The notes: a model not told the origin generated them from the letters alone. 64,000 bases of DNA from Stictocephala bisonia (GCA_035578905.1 JAQJVL010000002.1:8742717-8806716); one strand, 5' to 3'. Shown: positions 14,101 through 24,959, numbered from the stretch's first letter. Numbers and translations: made by a program.

Positions 14101-15592
14101 ACAGTCAATGGTTCTTTGTGATGGACTGAAGATGAGGCCAGTGGTGTATTATACTTTTACATGGTCATGGTCACAAAGAACATACTTTTTACGCCATTAG
14201 CGACATTTCATCTTTTCAGAAGGTGGCGCATGAGGAGTTGACGAAAATTTTCAATGCAAGTCTTGGTCGAGTTTGGTGTCAAATGAAAGGTATATTCAAG
14301 AGAAATTAACTGCAAACCGGACTTCAAAACGTTCGTCCTTTCCAGAGTATCATTTGAATTTCAAAGTAACTAATTTGAACAATATTATTTCTCCACTATT
14401 TAACAGTTTCAGTAAATTCTTCTGATCAAAAATTATACTTTATGGAACACAATTATTAACAAAAATTTAAATAACAAATTATCTATGGAAAAAATAATGT
14501 TGTGAAAGCATTCCCATATTTTTTTCACCTTGTATATGTTGTATGTTTTAATATCGTTTTTGTGTTTGTAAACAGTCAAAGGAATTTGATAGTATGTACA
14601 TCACACGGTGTTCATTATAACTTATTATAATAATCAACAGAACCGGACAGATGAAATAGAGAAGCATATTTTAGCCTGCTGACGGTAAAATTGCATATAT
14701 ACTATAGGGCTGACAAAAGTTAAGGTAAAACTTGTTTTATAGGAATAAAGTACCAAAATATATAAACAAACTTGTACTTAATTTAAGAAATTCTCAAAAA
14801 TTCCAATAAAATGCTTTATTATGTGAGGCCTTTCGAATTTTATTTTTATATAAATTTTATTATAAATCTGTATATAAATAAAATTAATTTTATATTTTTA
14901 ATTATTAATTTTAATAAATTTATATATAATAATAAAAAATGGAATTAATTTTATTATAAAATTAGAATAAAATTCTGACGATGCCTACATTGTAGGCAAA
15001 AGGCCTCACATAAAAAAGCATTTTATTGGAATTTTTGAGAATTTCTTAAATTATTTACAATTTCCAATAAGGAACTCAAAGAAGAAACTTGTACTTACCT
15101 AAACTTGTGTTGTAATAATTATGAGAGAGGTTTACAAAGGTAGATAGAAAGACATTGAAGTGGGAAAGAAACACCACTCATCCAAAGAAGTTACCAGTAA
15201 CGCTGACATTTTTTGTTTCATCTCTTATCTTAATATTTTATGAATGTACATACATAAAATTGTGTGCTAGATTAATCTCTAAATAGTTTCTTAGTTGGCA
15301 TATTATGTGTTGGTAGAAATACAATAGAAAAGAACGACACACAACACCAACTATTACTATATAAATACAAAATATATAGGTCTTATGGTGATTGATTCTG
15401 GCATTGATGATTGTTATTTGGTTGTTACAGGGGCTAAAGTGTGAATTCAGCCTGTGCAAGGCATGTTGTAAGACCAAATGCTACTTGGAGAACCGCGACT
15501 GTCCGGGCCACCGAATCCTGACACGCACAAGACGGGAGCGAGCCAAACTTCTACCTGCACACACTACTGACTCTCAGCTCGTCTGCAGATGA
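1917..15592 (+). CDS. Dus1l: tRNA-dihydrouridine synthase 1-like (DUS1L), C-terminal part, five exons
   Basis: Spliced gene, exons 1917-2165, 7508-7653, 7993-8132, 10048-10206 and 15431-15592; all introns are GT-AG and the phases join into one open frame. DUS1L reduces specific uridines of tRNA to dihydrouridine with FMN and NADPH. The first exon holds the end of the FMN-binding TIM barrel: [35 protein letters not shown], the barrel segment expected to lie near the flavin phosphate. Later exons give the helical domain (HLFKLFHEC), a proline-rich [10 protein letters not shown] segment, a basic Lys/Arg-rich stretch, and a Cys-rich tail (CCQCPNPV, then [10 protein letters not shown] and DCPGH) as in animal DUS1L. 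Start codon, N-terminus and the catalytic Cys lie upstream of the window, so the gene is partial here. The order and spacing of these motifs make the assignment firm; exon edges are inferred from splice consensus and phase. Confidence 0.9.
2331..3185. mobile_element. Non-autonomous piggyBac-like element
   Basis: 855 bp flanked on both sides by TTAA (2327-2330 and 3186-3189), the piggyBac target duplication. Termini begin CCCTAAAAGTACT and end AGTACTTCTAGGG, as in piggyBac (CCCT...AGGG). Just inside the left end are two palindromes, a perfect CGACGTC-TAA-GACGTCG at 2346-2362 and an imperfect one at 2387-2405. No transposase remains; it lies in a DUS1L intron. Confidence 0.75.
3385..3595 (-). 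repeat. GC-rich GAGGCCG-type repeat block
   Basis: A CpG-rich island in AT-rich DNA with repeated GGCCTACGGCCTCG / GGCCTGCGGCCTCACC words (reverse of GAGGCCGTAGGCCGAGTT). Preceded at 3385-3405 by TGCATGCTTCGCTTTGC. The same words fill 22830-23200 in the opposite orientation. The overlapping 65-69-codon frames look repeat-derived. Confidence 0.7.
4803..5217 (-). mobile_element. SINE family A, near full length
   Basis: About 415 bp. Read on the minus strand it starts with ACTGGTGCATAGTGCTGTAA and CCCAGCTACTTGGGGACAAA, has a degenerate B-box-like AGGTTCTATGCTC, and ends in the tail ATATCTTGACAATCGGCG. Other copies lie at 18212, 31021, 43054, 45164, 48720, 56500 and 57140. Confidence 0.8.
5990..7010 (-). 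pseudogene. Broken mariner transposase
   Basis: Minus-strand mariner-family relic. The start near 7004 reads [18 protein letters not shown] and [20 protein letters not shown], the helix-turn-helix part. The middle has TMDET followed by a stop where mariners have Trp (about 6640-6665). The C-terminal part (6200-6433) has [28 protein letters not shown] and [13 protein letters not shown]. The three catalytic Asp positions (DD34D style) are recognisable, but several stops and frameshifts destroy the frame. A possible end, GGGATGTTTTACAAGTCAGT, lies at 6011-6030; I could not find its partner, so the 5' end is probably truncated. Inactive; within a DUS1L intron. Confidence 0.85.
7508..7653 (+). CDS. 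Dus1l: DUS1L exon B: helical domain
   Basis: The acceptor TTTTCAG ends at 7507 and the donor GTAAGT begins at 7654. The exon completes the Cys codon split from the previous exon and then reads [33 protein letters not shown] and WTKEYTG. This matches the position of the DUS1L helical domain (the ELREELAKVKT-type segment of vertebrate proteins). It ends with one base of a split Gly codon. A 5.3-kb intron full of transposon debris precedes it. Confidence 0.85.
7993..8132 (+). CDS. Dus1l: DUS1L exon C: PPWICKP linker
   Basis: The acceptor CAG ends at 7992 and the donor GTACAG starts at 8133. The first two bases finish the Gly codon from the preceding exon. It encodes [18 protein letters not shown], matching the FHWICQPYIRP segment of other DUS1L proteins, then an acidic, variable stretch ([10 protein letters not shown] ... 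EPVDEKE). It ends in phase 0. Open frame continues past the donor to 8237, but that part is AT-rich and looks intronic. Confidence 0.82.
9852..9936 (+). pseudogene. tRNA-like relic (Leu/Ser-type, long variable arm)
   Basis: Contains an A-box-like GTCTGAGCGGTCTAAGG, an anticodon-arm-like TCAGG...CCTGA stem with an 8-base loop, a long variable region, and a good B box (AGGTTCGAATCCTGG). Acceptor-stem pairing is lost, so it is a pseudogene or SINE head, not a working tRNA. Confidence 0.5.
10048..10206 (+). CDS. Dus1l: DUS1L exon D: basic region and first Cys pair
   Basis: The acceptor TGTACAG ends at 10047 and the donor GTATGT starts at 10207. It encodes a Lys/Arg-rich stretch ([20 protein letters not shown]) likely to contact RNA or act as a nuclear signal, followed by [11 protein letters not shown], the first half of the C-terminal Cys-rich motif (compare CDQCGNPKGNRC in vertebrates). 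It starts and ends in phase 0. The RNA-contact role is inferred. Confidence 0.85.
11678..13501. mobile_element. PIF/Harbinger-like DNA transposon, degenerate
   Basis: Ends are inverted: GGGTGGTGTGAATAAAAGTA at the left and the complement of GGGTGATGTGAATAAAAAGT at the right, flanked by the 3-bp duplication ATT (11675-11677, 13502-13504). Length 1824 bp. The termini carry nested GAATATTCTTC-type palindromes. Contents: a minus-strand gene relic (12483-13176), a short plus-strand open segment near 11910-12170 that may be the start of a transposase, and a poly-T tract at 12422-12450. No DDE domain is recognisable. The family call rests on TIR/TSD style and two-gene layout, so it is tentative. Confidence 0.55.
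12483..13176 (-). pseudogene. Element-encoded accessory protein relic (Myb/MADF-type candidate)
   Basis: On the minus strand an ATG at 13176 opens [17 protein letters not shown] and continues to a donor-like AA|GTAAAA near 13073. Open frame resumes with [15 protein letters not shown], then shifts across an A-run near 12895 into [17 protein letters not shown]. It ends [19 protein letters not shown] (stop 12483). The acidic start, central helix-rich part and basic end resemble DNA-binding accessory proteins of Harbinger elements, but I cannot name a domain with certainty. At least one frameshift makes it a likely pseudogene. Confidence 0.45.
14780..15052. mobile_element. Inverted-repeat element (MITE-like)
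   Basis: Arms of about 55 bases, starting AATTTAAGAAATTCTCAAAA and ending with its complement, enclose AT-rich DNA. The inner arm edges AGGCCTTT / AAAAGGCCT pair. The 13-base AAACTTGTACTTA occurs just outside both ends (near 14768 and 15087), though 30 bases off on the right. Lies in the last DUS1L intron. Confidence 0.65.
15431..15592 (+). CDS. Dus1l: DUS1L last exon: Cys-rich tail and stop
   Basis: The acceptor TTGTTACAG ends at 15430; phase 0. It reads [18 protein letters not shown], then [11 protein letters not shown] and a basic tail, ending in TGA at 15590-15592. CxxxxCxxCC...DCPGH matches the vertebrate CVFSLCRGCC...DCPGH segment, possibly metal-binding. The 5.2-kb intron before it contains the Harbinger-like element and the 14.8-kb inverted-repeat element. 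Confidence 0.87.
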   Translation, partial: GLKCEFSLCKACCKTKCYLENRDCPGHRILTRTRRERAKLLPAHTTDSQLVCR

Positions 15593-15748
15593 AACCTAAT
15601 TCCAAGCTTTAACTTGTTGTTACTAATTAGATAGAAAAATGTTCTTAAGGGTGTGCATTTGTTACATGTAATTGTTGACCTAACGATTCAGAATGCATTT
15701 TAACTTACAAGTTTTTACAATAATGTACTACAAAATTATTTCGTAGTA

Positions 15749-15754
15749 AATAAA
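15749..15754 (+). other. Candidate DUS1L polyadenylation signal
   Basis: AATAAA lies 157 bases past the DUS1L stop, in AT-rich DNA with a further AT tract downstream. It is the first AATAAA after the stop codon. Such hexamers are common in this AT-rich DNA, so the assignment rests mainly on position. Confidence 0.5.
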
Positions 15755-15799
15755 ATTAGTTGAAATTTATATATAATAATATAATGATTAAATTTTAAT

Positions 15800-17020
15800 T
15801 TTAAGTACAAGGAAATATAAAATATAAAACTCTAAAGATAAAAATTAAAAAATTTAATGCTTATTGATTCATTGGTAAAATACTAAAGACATGATTATGT
15901 ATTTAACTGTTTCTTATACCATAAATAACAAGATTTGATGAATGGTTACAATCCTATTTATAGTACCTATTAATCACTCCATATTAGGACATCTTGTGTA
16001 TTCAGAACCGTCATTTTATTAACCTCTTAACTGTTGTAAACAAGTAAATGTAATCGTTTATGGTTGGCATGCACACGTTGCTACGCACGAGTTCAGTACT
16101 TACTACGCATTGTGTTGCTAGCAAATGAAGTTGATAGATATTGATTATTTATTTGCAACAGAATGCTTGCAACATCTGTGTGGGATTTGGTGAACTTCTA
16201 GGTTTGTTTATTGAGTCAACAATGATTTTAAATTCATTTTACAGCTGTCGTTTGGTTGTTGTTTATGTTTGTTAGTACCATGAAAATAGTGTATGGTAGA
16301 GGATTCAAGGCACTTGTCGTGGAATGGGAAGTACACAATTTTTTTGGTGAAAACGATAATGTAGTGATTTATTTTCTGATAACAGTGACTATAATGATCT
16401 CATGTATAAGCAGAATGAGCAATAGTGATTGTGAAAACACTAGGAAAGTAGTGATCGACAACCTCCTCCGACCAAACAAGAATGCAAACAAGCAAAAGTC
16501 GGCCTAGGTTGCAAATGAAAAATGTTGATTAATTAATTTATATCTGGACTAATGACTTATGATCCAATTGTTTATAATTTTGACTCATCAAATAGGAGAA
16601 TATAAGTGTTTTAGTTATATTTTTGTAAAATCTAAAGAGTTGTTGAAATAAACTCAGCACAGGGTGAAAGACAGTTGCTATTAACCCAGCAGTAGAGAGA
16701 TTAAGTAATATAAAAGAGACATGTAGATGTAATGTCTACACAGCTCGTTGTTGTGAGCCACATATTGTATCTCGATAATAGACTACGAGTCTCTTCTCTT
16801 ATATCCAGGTTAACATTTATAATTGACTTTATTCCATTGTCTAATGAACCCTTAATCTGTACGTATTGATTACAAAGAGGTTAAGGTGGCCATTTCCCAA
16901 ACCGCTAAGTCACTGCTGGAAAGTTGACAGCCCTGTAGTATCTATACAATCTTACCATCAGCGGTCAAAACAGCCTGTTTTACAACATTGTACGGTTTGT
17001 GTTTGTTATTTTAATGAGTT
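15800..17020. other. Intergenic, nothing recognised
   Basis: AT-rich DNA after DUS1L. An 83-codon frame at 16256-16507 has no family features and no splice context. A segment near 16870-16935 resembles 63190-63255. Confidence 0.4.
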
Positions 17021-17029
17021 ACAGTTCAA

Positions 17030-17360
17030 ACTGTATGATTATTAAAGGTTCAAACAAGTAGACCATAAGTTGATATTAGGACTTTTTACTCAAAATTATA
17101 AAGAATGACATTTAAAGTTTCACATATTTAACACTTGACAATTGAGGTTTCACATATTTAATAGTGAAAAAAGTATTAAAATACACTATTTTTACTAAAA
17201 CCAACTTATGATCCACTAGAACAGTTCTTCACCTATGAAACGACACTTCTGTGATGCGATTTGATCATTATTATGAACCGAATCACTAAAATAGAATCTG
17301 ATTCTTTTGGCGTTTTTCATGGAGCGAAATGGCACCTTTAACAAAGCCTGGACTGTTGGC
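17030..17360. repeat. Dispersed repeat, paired with 52765-53040
   Basis: Shares the words CCATAAGTTGATATTA, ATGACATTTAAAGTTTCAC, TAGAACAGTTCT and GAGCGAAATGGC with 52765-53040, in the same order and orientation. It contains an internal inverted pair (CATAAGTTG / CAACTTATG) about 130 bases apart, suggesting an old short DNA element. Confidence 0.5.
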
Positions 17361-18211
17361 ATCAGTTTTCTATCTCATGTTTATCCAGTAATTGGGTGAC
17401 CGAATCATGAAAAAGTAATTTTTTTTGTTTAAAATACATTACTTGAAATTTAAGTTCATTTCCAGTTATAGTGAAAGAAAGAACTTATTTTAAATTTTTT
17501 TGAGTTCAAAATATCAATATAAGAATTATATATTATTTTATATTTATTTGTTTCCTATTTTTAAGAGAAGAACAAACTGTGGTGTTTTCTTGTGCCCTTT
17601 TCATCATTATCATTGAAATTTTCCGAATCTGAGTGTTTACTGGACAAATTGTTTTCCTTTGAATTTAATTTATGTTGTTTTGAGATGCTTGGTTCTAATA
17701 TTATTGGAATGAGGCGATGTTAATAGATTTATAAAATTTACATTGTTATCAATGCTGACAATTACTTGTATATCATTAGTGACATTTTTGTAGTCAAGTT
17801 GAAATGGTGGGTCCGTGTGTACCCACCATGTGGTAGGTAGGACGTAAATGAGGTCAAGAATATAGCCATTATTGTTTTTGAAGAACATGGCATGTTCATA
17901 AGCCTTATCTGGACTAGGAATTTCTACAAACTATTTTATATCACTTTCATCCAACCTAATCCTTGCTTTAATAAGTAAAATTATAAAAAGTCAGAATTAA
18001 AAAAAAAACAAATAATTTAAGCGAAATTTAAATTTGCTTCTACCTATAATGTAATTGGAAAACTATCCTTTTCCAGAATATTACTAGTTTATCACAGCGT
18101 ACGCTACAGTTTTCTATCTTCAATAACAGCAGCAAAGAACATCTGTCAACTCGTATTTAGTGCTAAGTGGATTTTAACTTAAAATATCACTTTAAAACTT
18201 ATGACTGCACA
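17361..18211. other. Intergenic, nothing recognised
   Basis: AT-rich. A small palindrome GGTGGGTCC/TACCCACC lies near 17806-17830. No gene supported. Confidence 0.35.
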
Positions 18212-18510
18212 AGTGGCTGTAACTCAGCTACTTGGGGACAAAGTGTTGAGGAGATTCTAGGCGATAGGTTCTATGCTCAATCCTCATAATACTAACATGG
18301 TGTCCGCTCAGTGGTAGCCATCAATATGGACACTACTAGAGAAATCTGGGGTGTCCATGTTGGGTGATAGTCATGGTACAAATGTTGTCTAGGGACTACA
18401 ACTGAGTTTCAGACTGGTCCTTTCCGAGCTAAGTCAAACTCAGTTTGTAATAAGACTACACAGGTCACCCATACTCATTCTACCATCAAGTAATCATTCA
18501 TATTTTGCTT
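18212..18510 (+). mobile_element. SINE family A, internally deleted
   Basis: Begins GGCTGTAACTCAGCTACTTG, keeps ACTACTAGAGAAATCTGGGG and the TCAAACTCAGTTTGTAATAA segment, but lacks the middle block seen at 31240-31330. Confidence 0.7.
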
Positions 18511-18600
18511 AAAATAAGCACAATATTTGTTGACATCTGAAATCAGAATAATGATAGCAAAACATGTAAACTGTTCTACTGCATTTAAGGGTTAATGTAA

Positions 18601-20380
18601 GGGTGTGCGATGCATCGAAAAATCTATGTGATTCCATTCATGACTAGTCAAAATGTGGATGCATCAAAAGTAACGCGATGCATCGATAATGTCACAATGA
18701 ATAAGAAAAATCAATTGTCTCAGAATTATTCTGATGTGCTAAAATGACAAATTATTAAGAAAAAATGCCTTTTTAATCAGTGATATTTATCGGTGCGTCT
18801 TTTAAAACTAGTACTTTCATGTTTTAAATAAAGTATTTTACAGTAAAATAGTTGTAAAATGATTATTACTCGAGTTTGTTTTCGTTCCGAGTGGACAGGG
18901 ATGAGCACGATCGGACACAAACCTGATAATATCGCAATAACAAATACAGAGTTTGACTGGAAGATAACTCGTACTGATATGAACATGATATAACCCCATC
19001 AATCAATGTTATTGGCTATCGTAATTTATGTGCGTGTAGCGTACCACAATTTAGTAAAACATCCTCATACAGACCATTAGTCGGCAATTATTTTGGGATC
19101 CGTATTTTGATAACAAATAATGAGAATTGCGTAGTCAATTGGAATAGTGAAATAAATGAAGTCTTCTAATGTGTTTACGAATATTGCTGATAACACCACT
19201 CCAATCGGTATCTTGACTTTTGTTATCACTTCCTGTCTGATAGGGTACCTGGCCTCTAGAGTCCATCCTTTTAAAAAAACATTTTCCAATCAAATCACAG
19301 TATTATCTTGTTTTTTTTTTTATAAATTCAAACTTGTTACATTTTTAACAATAATGCACGTTCGTTTATTTCGGTTCAATTAGTCCATTGGCACTATGTT
19401 CTAAAATACTTTACTCAAGATAATTCGCATTTAAAAAAGTATATTAAAACGTCAATTATTAAAAACAACTCTATTAACATATATTTCAACCTTTCTATTA
19501 GAAAATATTTTAAATTAAAATTAATTAAAAAACTCAATGTATTCAATAAATTACATTTTATTTTATTTACTGTCATTGTTTTATTAATTTTAATATATTG
19601 GCTAAACAATAATGGATTGATATACTAAATCAAAATAATGCATTTTCTAAAAATATTCTGTGAAGTAGTACACTTTATTTATCTATGCTTATGTCACTTT
19701 ACATTAATATTTTATTTCAGTCAACTCATTGTAAAATAAAAAGTAATCAGTTATATGGCTGTCATCATTTTCCAACAATGATAGTGAATAACAATAATTA
19801 AGTTATTTTCCATTATTTTATACACTCTTCTTTTTGCCTGTGAAATATATTATTTAACCGTAACAAATTACATTTTGTATATTTTGACCAGTTACTCTCC
19901 TACAACAACAGCAAAGTACAACTATTGACATTAAAATTTAATGAATTTAATACAGAGCCATCAAATTTCTCTTACTAGCTTTTATCTACTTTTGTCCTTA
20001 ATTACTTAGTTACATTTAGCATTCTTAGTGCTAAACAAATTTACTAAACCCCCTATTTCAAAACAATTATGATTTATTGTGCTTTAGGCCTACCACATTT
20101 TTTGAATCCCTTCATCTTACATTCCATATATTATTTTTAATTAACCTTTTTACTTTGATATAAAGTTAATTTATTTTATTTTTGTTGCATACATATAACA
20201 TTAACTTGCTAACATTTATCAAAAAATATGTTTTTTTTTGTACTAGCAAGATATGGTACCTGATTCTAAAAAAAACAATAAATTCTTTATGTGCGCACCA
20301 AATTGAGTTGCATCGAATCGAAACTCTTTGAATCACATCACTGTATCGAATCGGAAAAATATTTTCTGCATCACACTCCC
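18601..20380. mobile_element. Degenerate hAT-like element
   Basis: Left end GGGTGTGCGATGCATCGA; right end is the complement of GGGAGTGTGATGCAGAAAAT. Subterminal DNA has repeated GATGCATCGA / GCATCGAATCGA words, as in hAT elements whose transposase binds subterminal repeats. The flanks TTAATGTA and TTAATAAG could be a decayed 8-bp target duplication. The 1.8 kb inside is AT-rich without a transposase. Confidence 0.4.
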
Positions 20381-21280
20381 TATTAATAAGTAAATTTGTG
20401 TACTTTCATTGGTATCTGTTATATCTTCACTGCCAATTACCAACAATTGAGGATAGTTTTAAGAGTTCTTAAAGACATTGAACCACATTTGATTGAATAA
20501 AGAATCATACTTGTGTTATAACTTAACGTTTGTGTTGAACAACTGTTTAAAATGTATGAAAATTAACTGGGCAAAATAAAACCGATTTACCATTTGACTG
20601 CAAAACATAATCTCAACCATGCATATTCATACAAGTAGCAAAGGTATTTGAAAAAATAGAATATACTAGCAAATTTAGTTGTACAAATATTTTAAAATAA
20701 GATATTTATGACTCCTGCGATTTTTGTAAAAGCTGAACATTGTTATTTGAGCTCTGCAAACCTTTGGGGTTTTCAAGTAATAAGCTCCTTAATACAGTAA
20801 GCAGCAATGAAAATATTTACCCGACAAGGTAAATGTATTCGGTGACGTGATAGAAATGTATAAATGTTTCAAATTTAAAAATAAAATTTAATTTGTATTT
20901 TCAACTGTCATAGACTTCTCTGTGATCTCTCTAGCCATTATAATTAAGTGGCTAGTGTCTTTTTTTCTACAAATTCGATATATAAAGACTATGTTCAAGG
21001 ATATTGATAAAGATGACTTTAAGGGTTATAATGGAAATTAAATTTTTAAACTAAGCTAATTGTTTAGTTTTAAATACATAGACTTCTTCCATTAGATTCG
21101 TATGTAAACTTTAACGCTCCAACTAGTGACTGTACTATCCTGGAGTTTTTACTCGTTTTAAAGTCTTTAAAAACAAAATTTCAAAAAATACGAAAAAACT
21201 CAACTTTTTGTTTATCAAAAGGCTCAGGATAAAAACTAAAGGTTTGACATGCTAGAACTAAAAGGCTTGTAATTCAGCTT
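20381..21280. other. Intergenic, nothing recognised
   Basis: AT-rich DNA. No open frame, RNA gene or repeat that I can support. Confidence 0.3.
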
Positions 21281-21283
21281 TAC

Positions 21284-21495
21284 TTTGCATCTGCACTAAT
21301 TCATTCAAACTACTTAAATGATAAGTTTGTGCTAAGGGCACGCGCCCCGACAAGATGCCAGCACAATCGCACTTGAGTGGTGCTGCACGGATGGAATCGA
21401 CAACGATCAATTTCCGCGGCATCTTGCCTGGGCACTTATCCTTAGCAACAACTCATCATGTAAGTAGTTTGAATGAGATTAGTGCAGATACATAA
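21284..21495. mobile_element. Inverted-repeat element (MITE-like)
   Basis: Arms of roughly 75 bases. Left: TCTGCACTAATTCATTCAAA ... GACAAGATGCC. Right: GGCATCTTGCC ... TTTGAATGAGATTAGTGCAG. They enclose a GC-richer centre of about 55 bases. The arms differ at several sites, so the copy is not recent. Confidence 0.65.
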
Positions 21496-22248
21496 CTCGG
21501 TTACTACAGTTTTGTCACTGTTATGTCTCGTCAAGTCAGACAGGCAGAGGTTCCAGCTGCCACTGTACTACAGCAAACTGAGTTGACACTTAGATTTGAA
21601 GATTAAGGTGCAGTCACACATCCTTCCTAACTACTACTTTAGCTCATTATATTGATAAATTTAGTCATTCATAAAGACTTGAAGTGGTTGGAGGGTTAAA
21701 AGTCATTCATAAATCTTACTTTTTAATATCAATATATAATTTTATACAAGTTAGTGATATTAGTCCTGTTTTACTGACATAAACATTGTATATTCTGAAT
21801 ATTATTCTATTTCCCAATTTTATTGGAAAACTGTACATTTTGTATCCTAATTAAGACGGCCAAATGTACAATGAATTATTGTATATTTTACACTTGTTAT
21901 ATTGTTTTATTCATATTTTTAATGAGAGAGCAGAATAACTTTATAGTTAATTTATTTTGTATAACAAAAGACACGTTTCTGTTTTATACATACAGTGTAT
22001 TTTTATAGAATCTGAAAAAAGTTGTATATTGTTTTTATTGCATTGTGATAAAACTTTATGTTTTTACAATATTTATAAGGCGTTTGTAAATAAAATATTA
22101 TTAGATTCAGTGTCTAACTGTAAATTTCCTTAATCCAAATTTAATTATTTATTTCATGCAGTTACTGAAGTAAATAAGCTTAACTAATAATGGTGTATTA
22201 AAGGCATATTTAATAATGTTGTTCTAGAACAATAATAACAGACTTTAA

Positions 22249-23418
22249 CCCCTTTAGTGCTAAAAGTGTGAGCGTCTATATTGTAGACGCTACATATTTT
22301 ATACATATATGACAAGCTAGTTTATTTTATTGGCTGCTATCGATGTCATTCTATTCCAAATGTATTACAGAATCGATTTATAGCCATTTGGTTGCAACAA
22401 TTGACATTTTATGTTTTTTTCACACGAAGGAAGATCGAGGTTATGTTTGTCTGTTTGTTTTGTGAAGTTTGTGAGTGCTTTTTGTTGTTCAGTTGTATAA
22501 TGTTTTATTCAGCAGAAATGCATTATACCTATAAATAGTTCGTTATATAAAACGTTTATTTTGAACTTTTGTGTTCTGTATTTATAATAAATTTGTTGCT
22601 ATAAGCATAGCCAATAAAAACTTTGCCGCGAACGATTCCTTGCTACGCAATGTTATTGATCTTACAGTAAATGATGCTTCAAAATCGAAATACCTCATTT
22701 ACTGTAATAATTTGTTATTATAATAATGGTTTTATTGAAATAAAACAGTGCAATGTCATATACATATGATTGAATAGCTATTGCTTGTTTGTTCAAAACA
22801 TGTGTCAATATGCCAAGATCCTCAAATGGGATCGTAGCAGAGCGTCTTGGTGAGGCCGACGGCTGAACTTTCCCCCGCGAGGCCGTAGGCCGAGTTGCAC
22901 AAAGAGGCCTGTAGCAGAGCAACTTGGCGAGGCCGTAGGCCGAGTTCCTTAAATGGGACTGTAGCAGTAAGAATTGGTGAGGCAGCAGGCCGAACTTTCC
23001 CCCATGAGGCCGAGTTCCACAAAAAGACCTGTAGCAGAGCACCTTGGCAAGGCTGTAGGCCGAGCTCCCCCACGAGGCCGCAGCCCCTACCTTCAAAGGG
23101 GCTAAAGGTAGATTTCCCAGAAGAGGCTGCATGTCGAGCTTACCTCACGAGCGCAGCGAATGACGACTCGGTTGGCACCCGAAGCATGCACGAGTGACCC
23201 AGATTCTTTTATTTTTTAAATAATAATTACTTTTGTATGTATTTTCTTGTTATTGGGCTGTTCTCTGTTTATTTTGTTACAATACAAAACAAAAAGTATG
23301 AAGATATAACAACAAATAACAAATCTTTGAGCATTTGACCAAAACTCTACATTTACGCATAAAAATGCTTTGCACTTTTGGGTATATCCATAGGCCATGC
23401 GGCATAGCACTAAAAGGG
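22249..23418. mobile_element. Second non-autonomous piggyBac-like element
   Basis: 1170 bp with TTAA on each side (22245-22248, 23419-23422). Ends CCCCTTTAGTGCTAAAAG and, inverted on the right, CCCTTTTAGTGCTATGCC. A perfect subterminal palindrome AGCGTCTA...TAGACGCT lies at 22271-22291, matching the arrangement in the 2331-3185 element. It contains the GC-rich block 22830-23200. No transposase frame. Confidence 0.75.
22830..23200 (+). repeat. GC-rich GAGGCCGTAGGCCGAG repeat block
   Basis: About five imperfect units built from GAGGCCGTAGGCCGAGTT, CTGTAGCAGAGCA and CTTGGCGAGGC, then CACGAGCGCAGCGAATGACG and ACCCGAAGCATGCACGAG, which resemble the Helitron-like end at 33517-33571. Lies inside the second piggyBac-like element. 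The long frames seen here (up to 145 codons) are open only because the repeat lacks stops. Confidence 0.7.
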
Positions 23419-23474
23419 TTAAATTTTATCAAAGACCCTTAGAGCACATGTAGGAGCATCGACAACTGTAATTT

Positions 23475-23585
23475 TGCTTTACCACTGCACGTGTATGGGT
23501 GGGTGTGAGTGCCTTTACCACTGCGCGTGTATGGGTGGGTGGGAAGCCCTTTACCACTGTATGTGTATGGGTGGGTAGGAGGGTC
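23475..23585 (-). repeat. Three units of the dispersed 36-bp minisatellite (reverse)
   Basis: Three GTGTATGGGTGGGTG units separated by TTTACCACTG segments, the complement of the 49425-49735 array. Confidence 0.75.
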
Positions 23586-23589
23586 GTTG

Positions 23590-24958
23590 TTATAACTAAA
23601 TATTAAATAACCCAAAAACAATCTTATAAAATTTGAAAATGTTTGCTTATTTTTAGTTGGCCTTGTTGTTAGGCCTCTTCCTTTACAACACTCATTTCCT
23701 TTGTTATAGAAATATTCTCTCTGGCATCAAGAGAGAAGTTGTGCCATTGTTAAAATATCAGCTGATACCCCCTCGCCACAAGAGGACAACGCCATTAGTT
23801 GTGAGAGTGGCTGCAACTGAGAATTGTTTCTGCTAATGTAACATTGATGCATTTTTAGTTAAAGACACTATCAGCATGCTAGATTACTTAAAATTTCAAT
23901 AATTAAAGTAAGAAACTACCTACAATCTACTTCATATTATAAAATCTATTACCGTATCCATTTATATCACTCAAGATCTCAGTTGTGTTTGTAGATATTT
24001 GGAATTAACAAGGACATACAACTGGAGTAATAACTCTGGCAATATAATCTATCTTAGCATAACAAACAACTAAAAATCTTACAAGTAATAAAAAGGTTTT
24101 TTTACATTTAACTATCGACAGATAACTATAATAAGTCACTCATTATGTAAAATAGGACAGTTGGTCAGTTATTCAAAGCAAAAAGGTGAGTACTCTAAAC
24201 ATTGTAATGATCCCCACTTGAGTATATCACACTTGCATTAACTAAGATACTACATTCATGTAACTGTCATGCAAATAAACAGCTAAAAGAACTCACCATC
24301 ATATTTATTATATTATCGTTATTTATTTATCCTACTATAATCTATTTTACTTATTTATTATTTTTTTTTTCTTCAAAAAAGGTTTCCAAACTATAAAATT
24401 ATTTTGTCACATTTTGGCGATATTTAATGACAAAAATCTAGAGTTAAAAGTCCCTGAGAAATTAAAAGAAATCATGAAAACGTGCATAGCTTTAAATTTG
24501 TACAGTGCTCTTGAATAATTTAAGATACATACCTATATGTCATGTATATTGCTAGAGAAATTTTAGTTAAACAACATTTAAAAAGTAAAATTTTGCGAAA
24601 CTGAAGTGTCATTAGTAATAATGAATTTTAGTTTTTTCAGAAACAGGTATGAGTACTGCAGAATTTTACTGTCCAATAACAAAAGCACCAACTCACTTCG
24701 CAATCAATGAGAGAAAATATTTCCTCTTTACTGTAGCCAATCAAAATTGGAGTAAAATATTATACACACTTTCTTTTTCAAGTTTAGATTGAATTTGTTG
24801 GTTAACCTCTTGATTATAATATACATTTGTACATAAATGATCTAAAATAATATTTTTAATAAGTTAAGAAATTTTAAAAAATGTATAGGTCCTAAAGGAC
24901 ACTGAGTGTATGTACATATGAAAAACCACTTGCGTATAGAGAAATACTCATGTGAAGA
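23590..24958. other. Intergenic, nothing recognised
   Basis: AT-rich DNA between the 36-bp repeat and the 52-bp array. Contains the short GAGAGAAGTTGTGCCATTG region near 23730; no gene supported. Confidence 0.3.
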
Positions 24959-24959
24959 A

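Noticed and set aside
16256..16507. 83-codon open frame after DUS1L
   Set aside because: No family motif, AT-rich, no splice or promoter context, start not supported.
22695..23132. 145-codon open frame, minus strand
   Set aside because: It is made of the GC-rich GAGGCCG repeat, which lacks stops in several frames, inside a piggyBac-like element.
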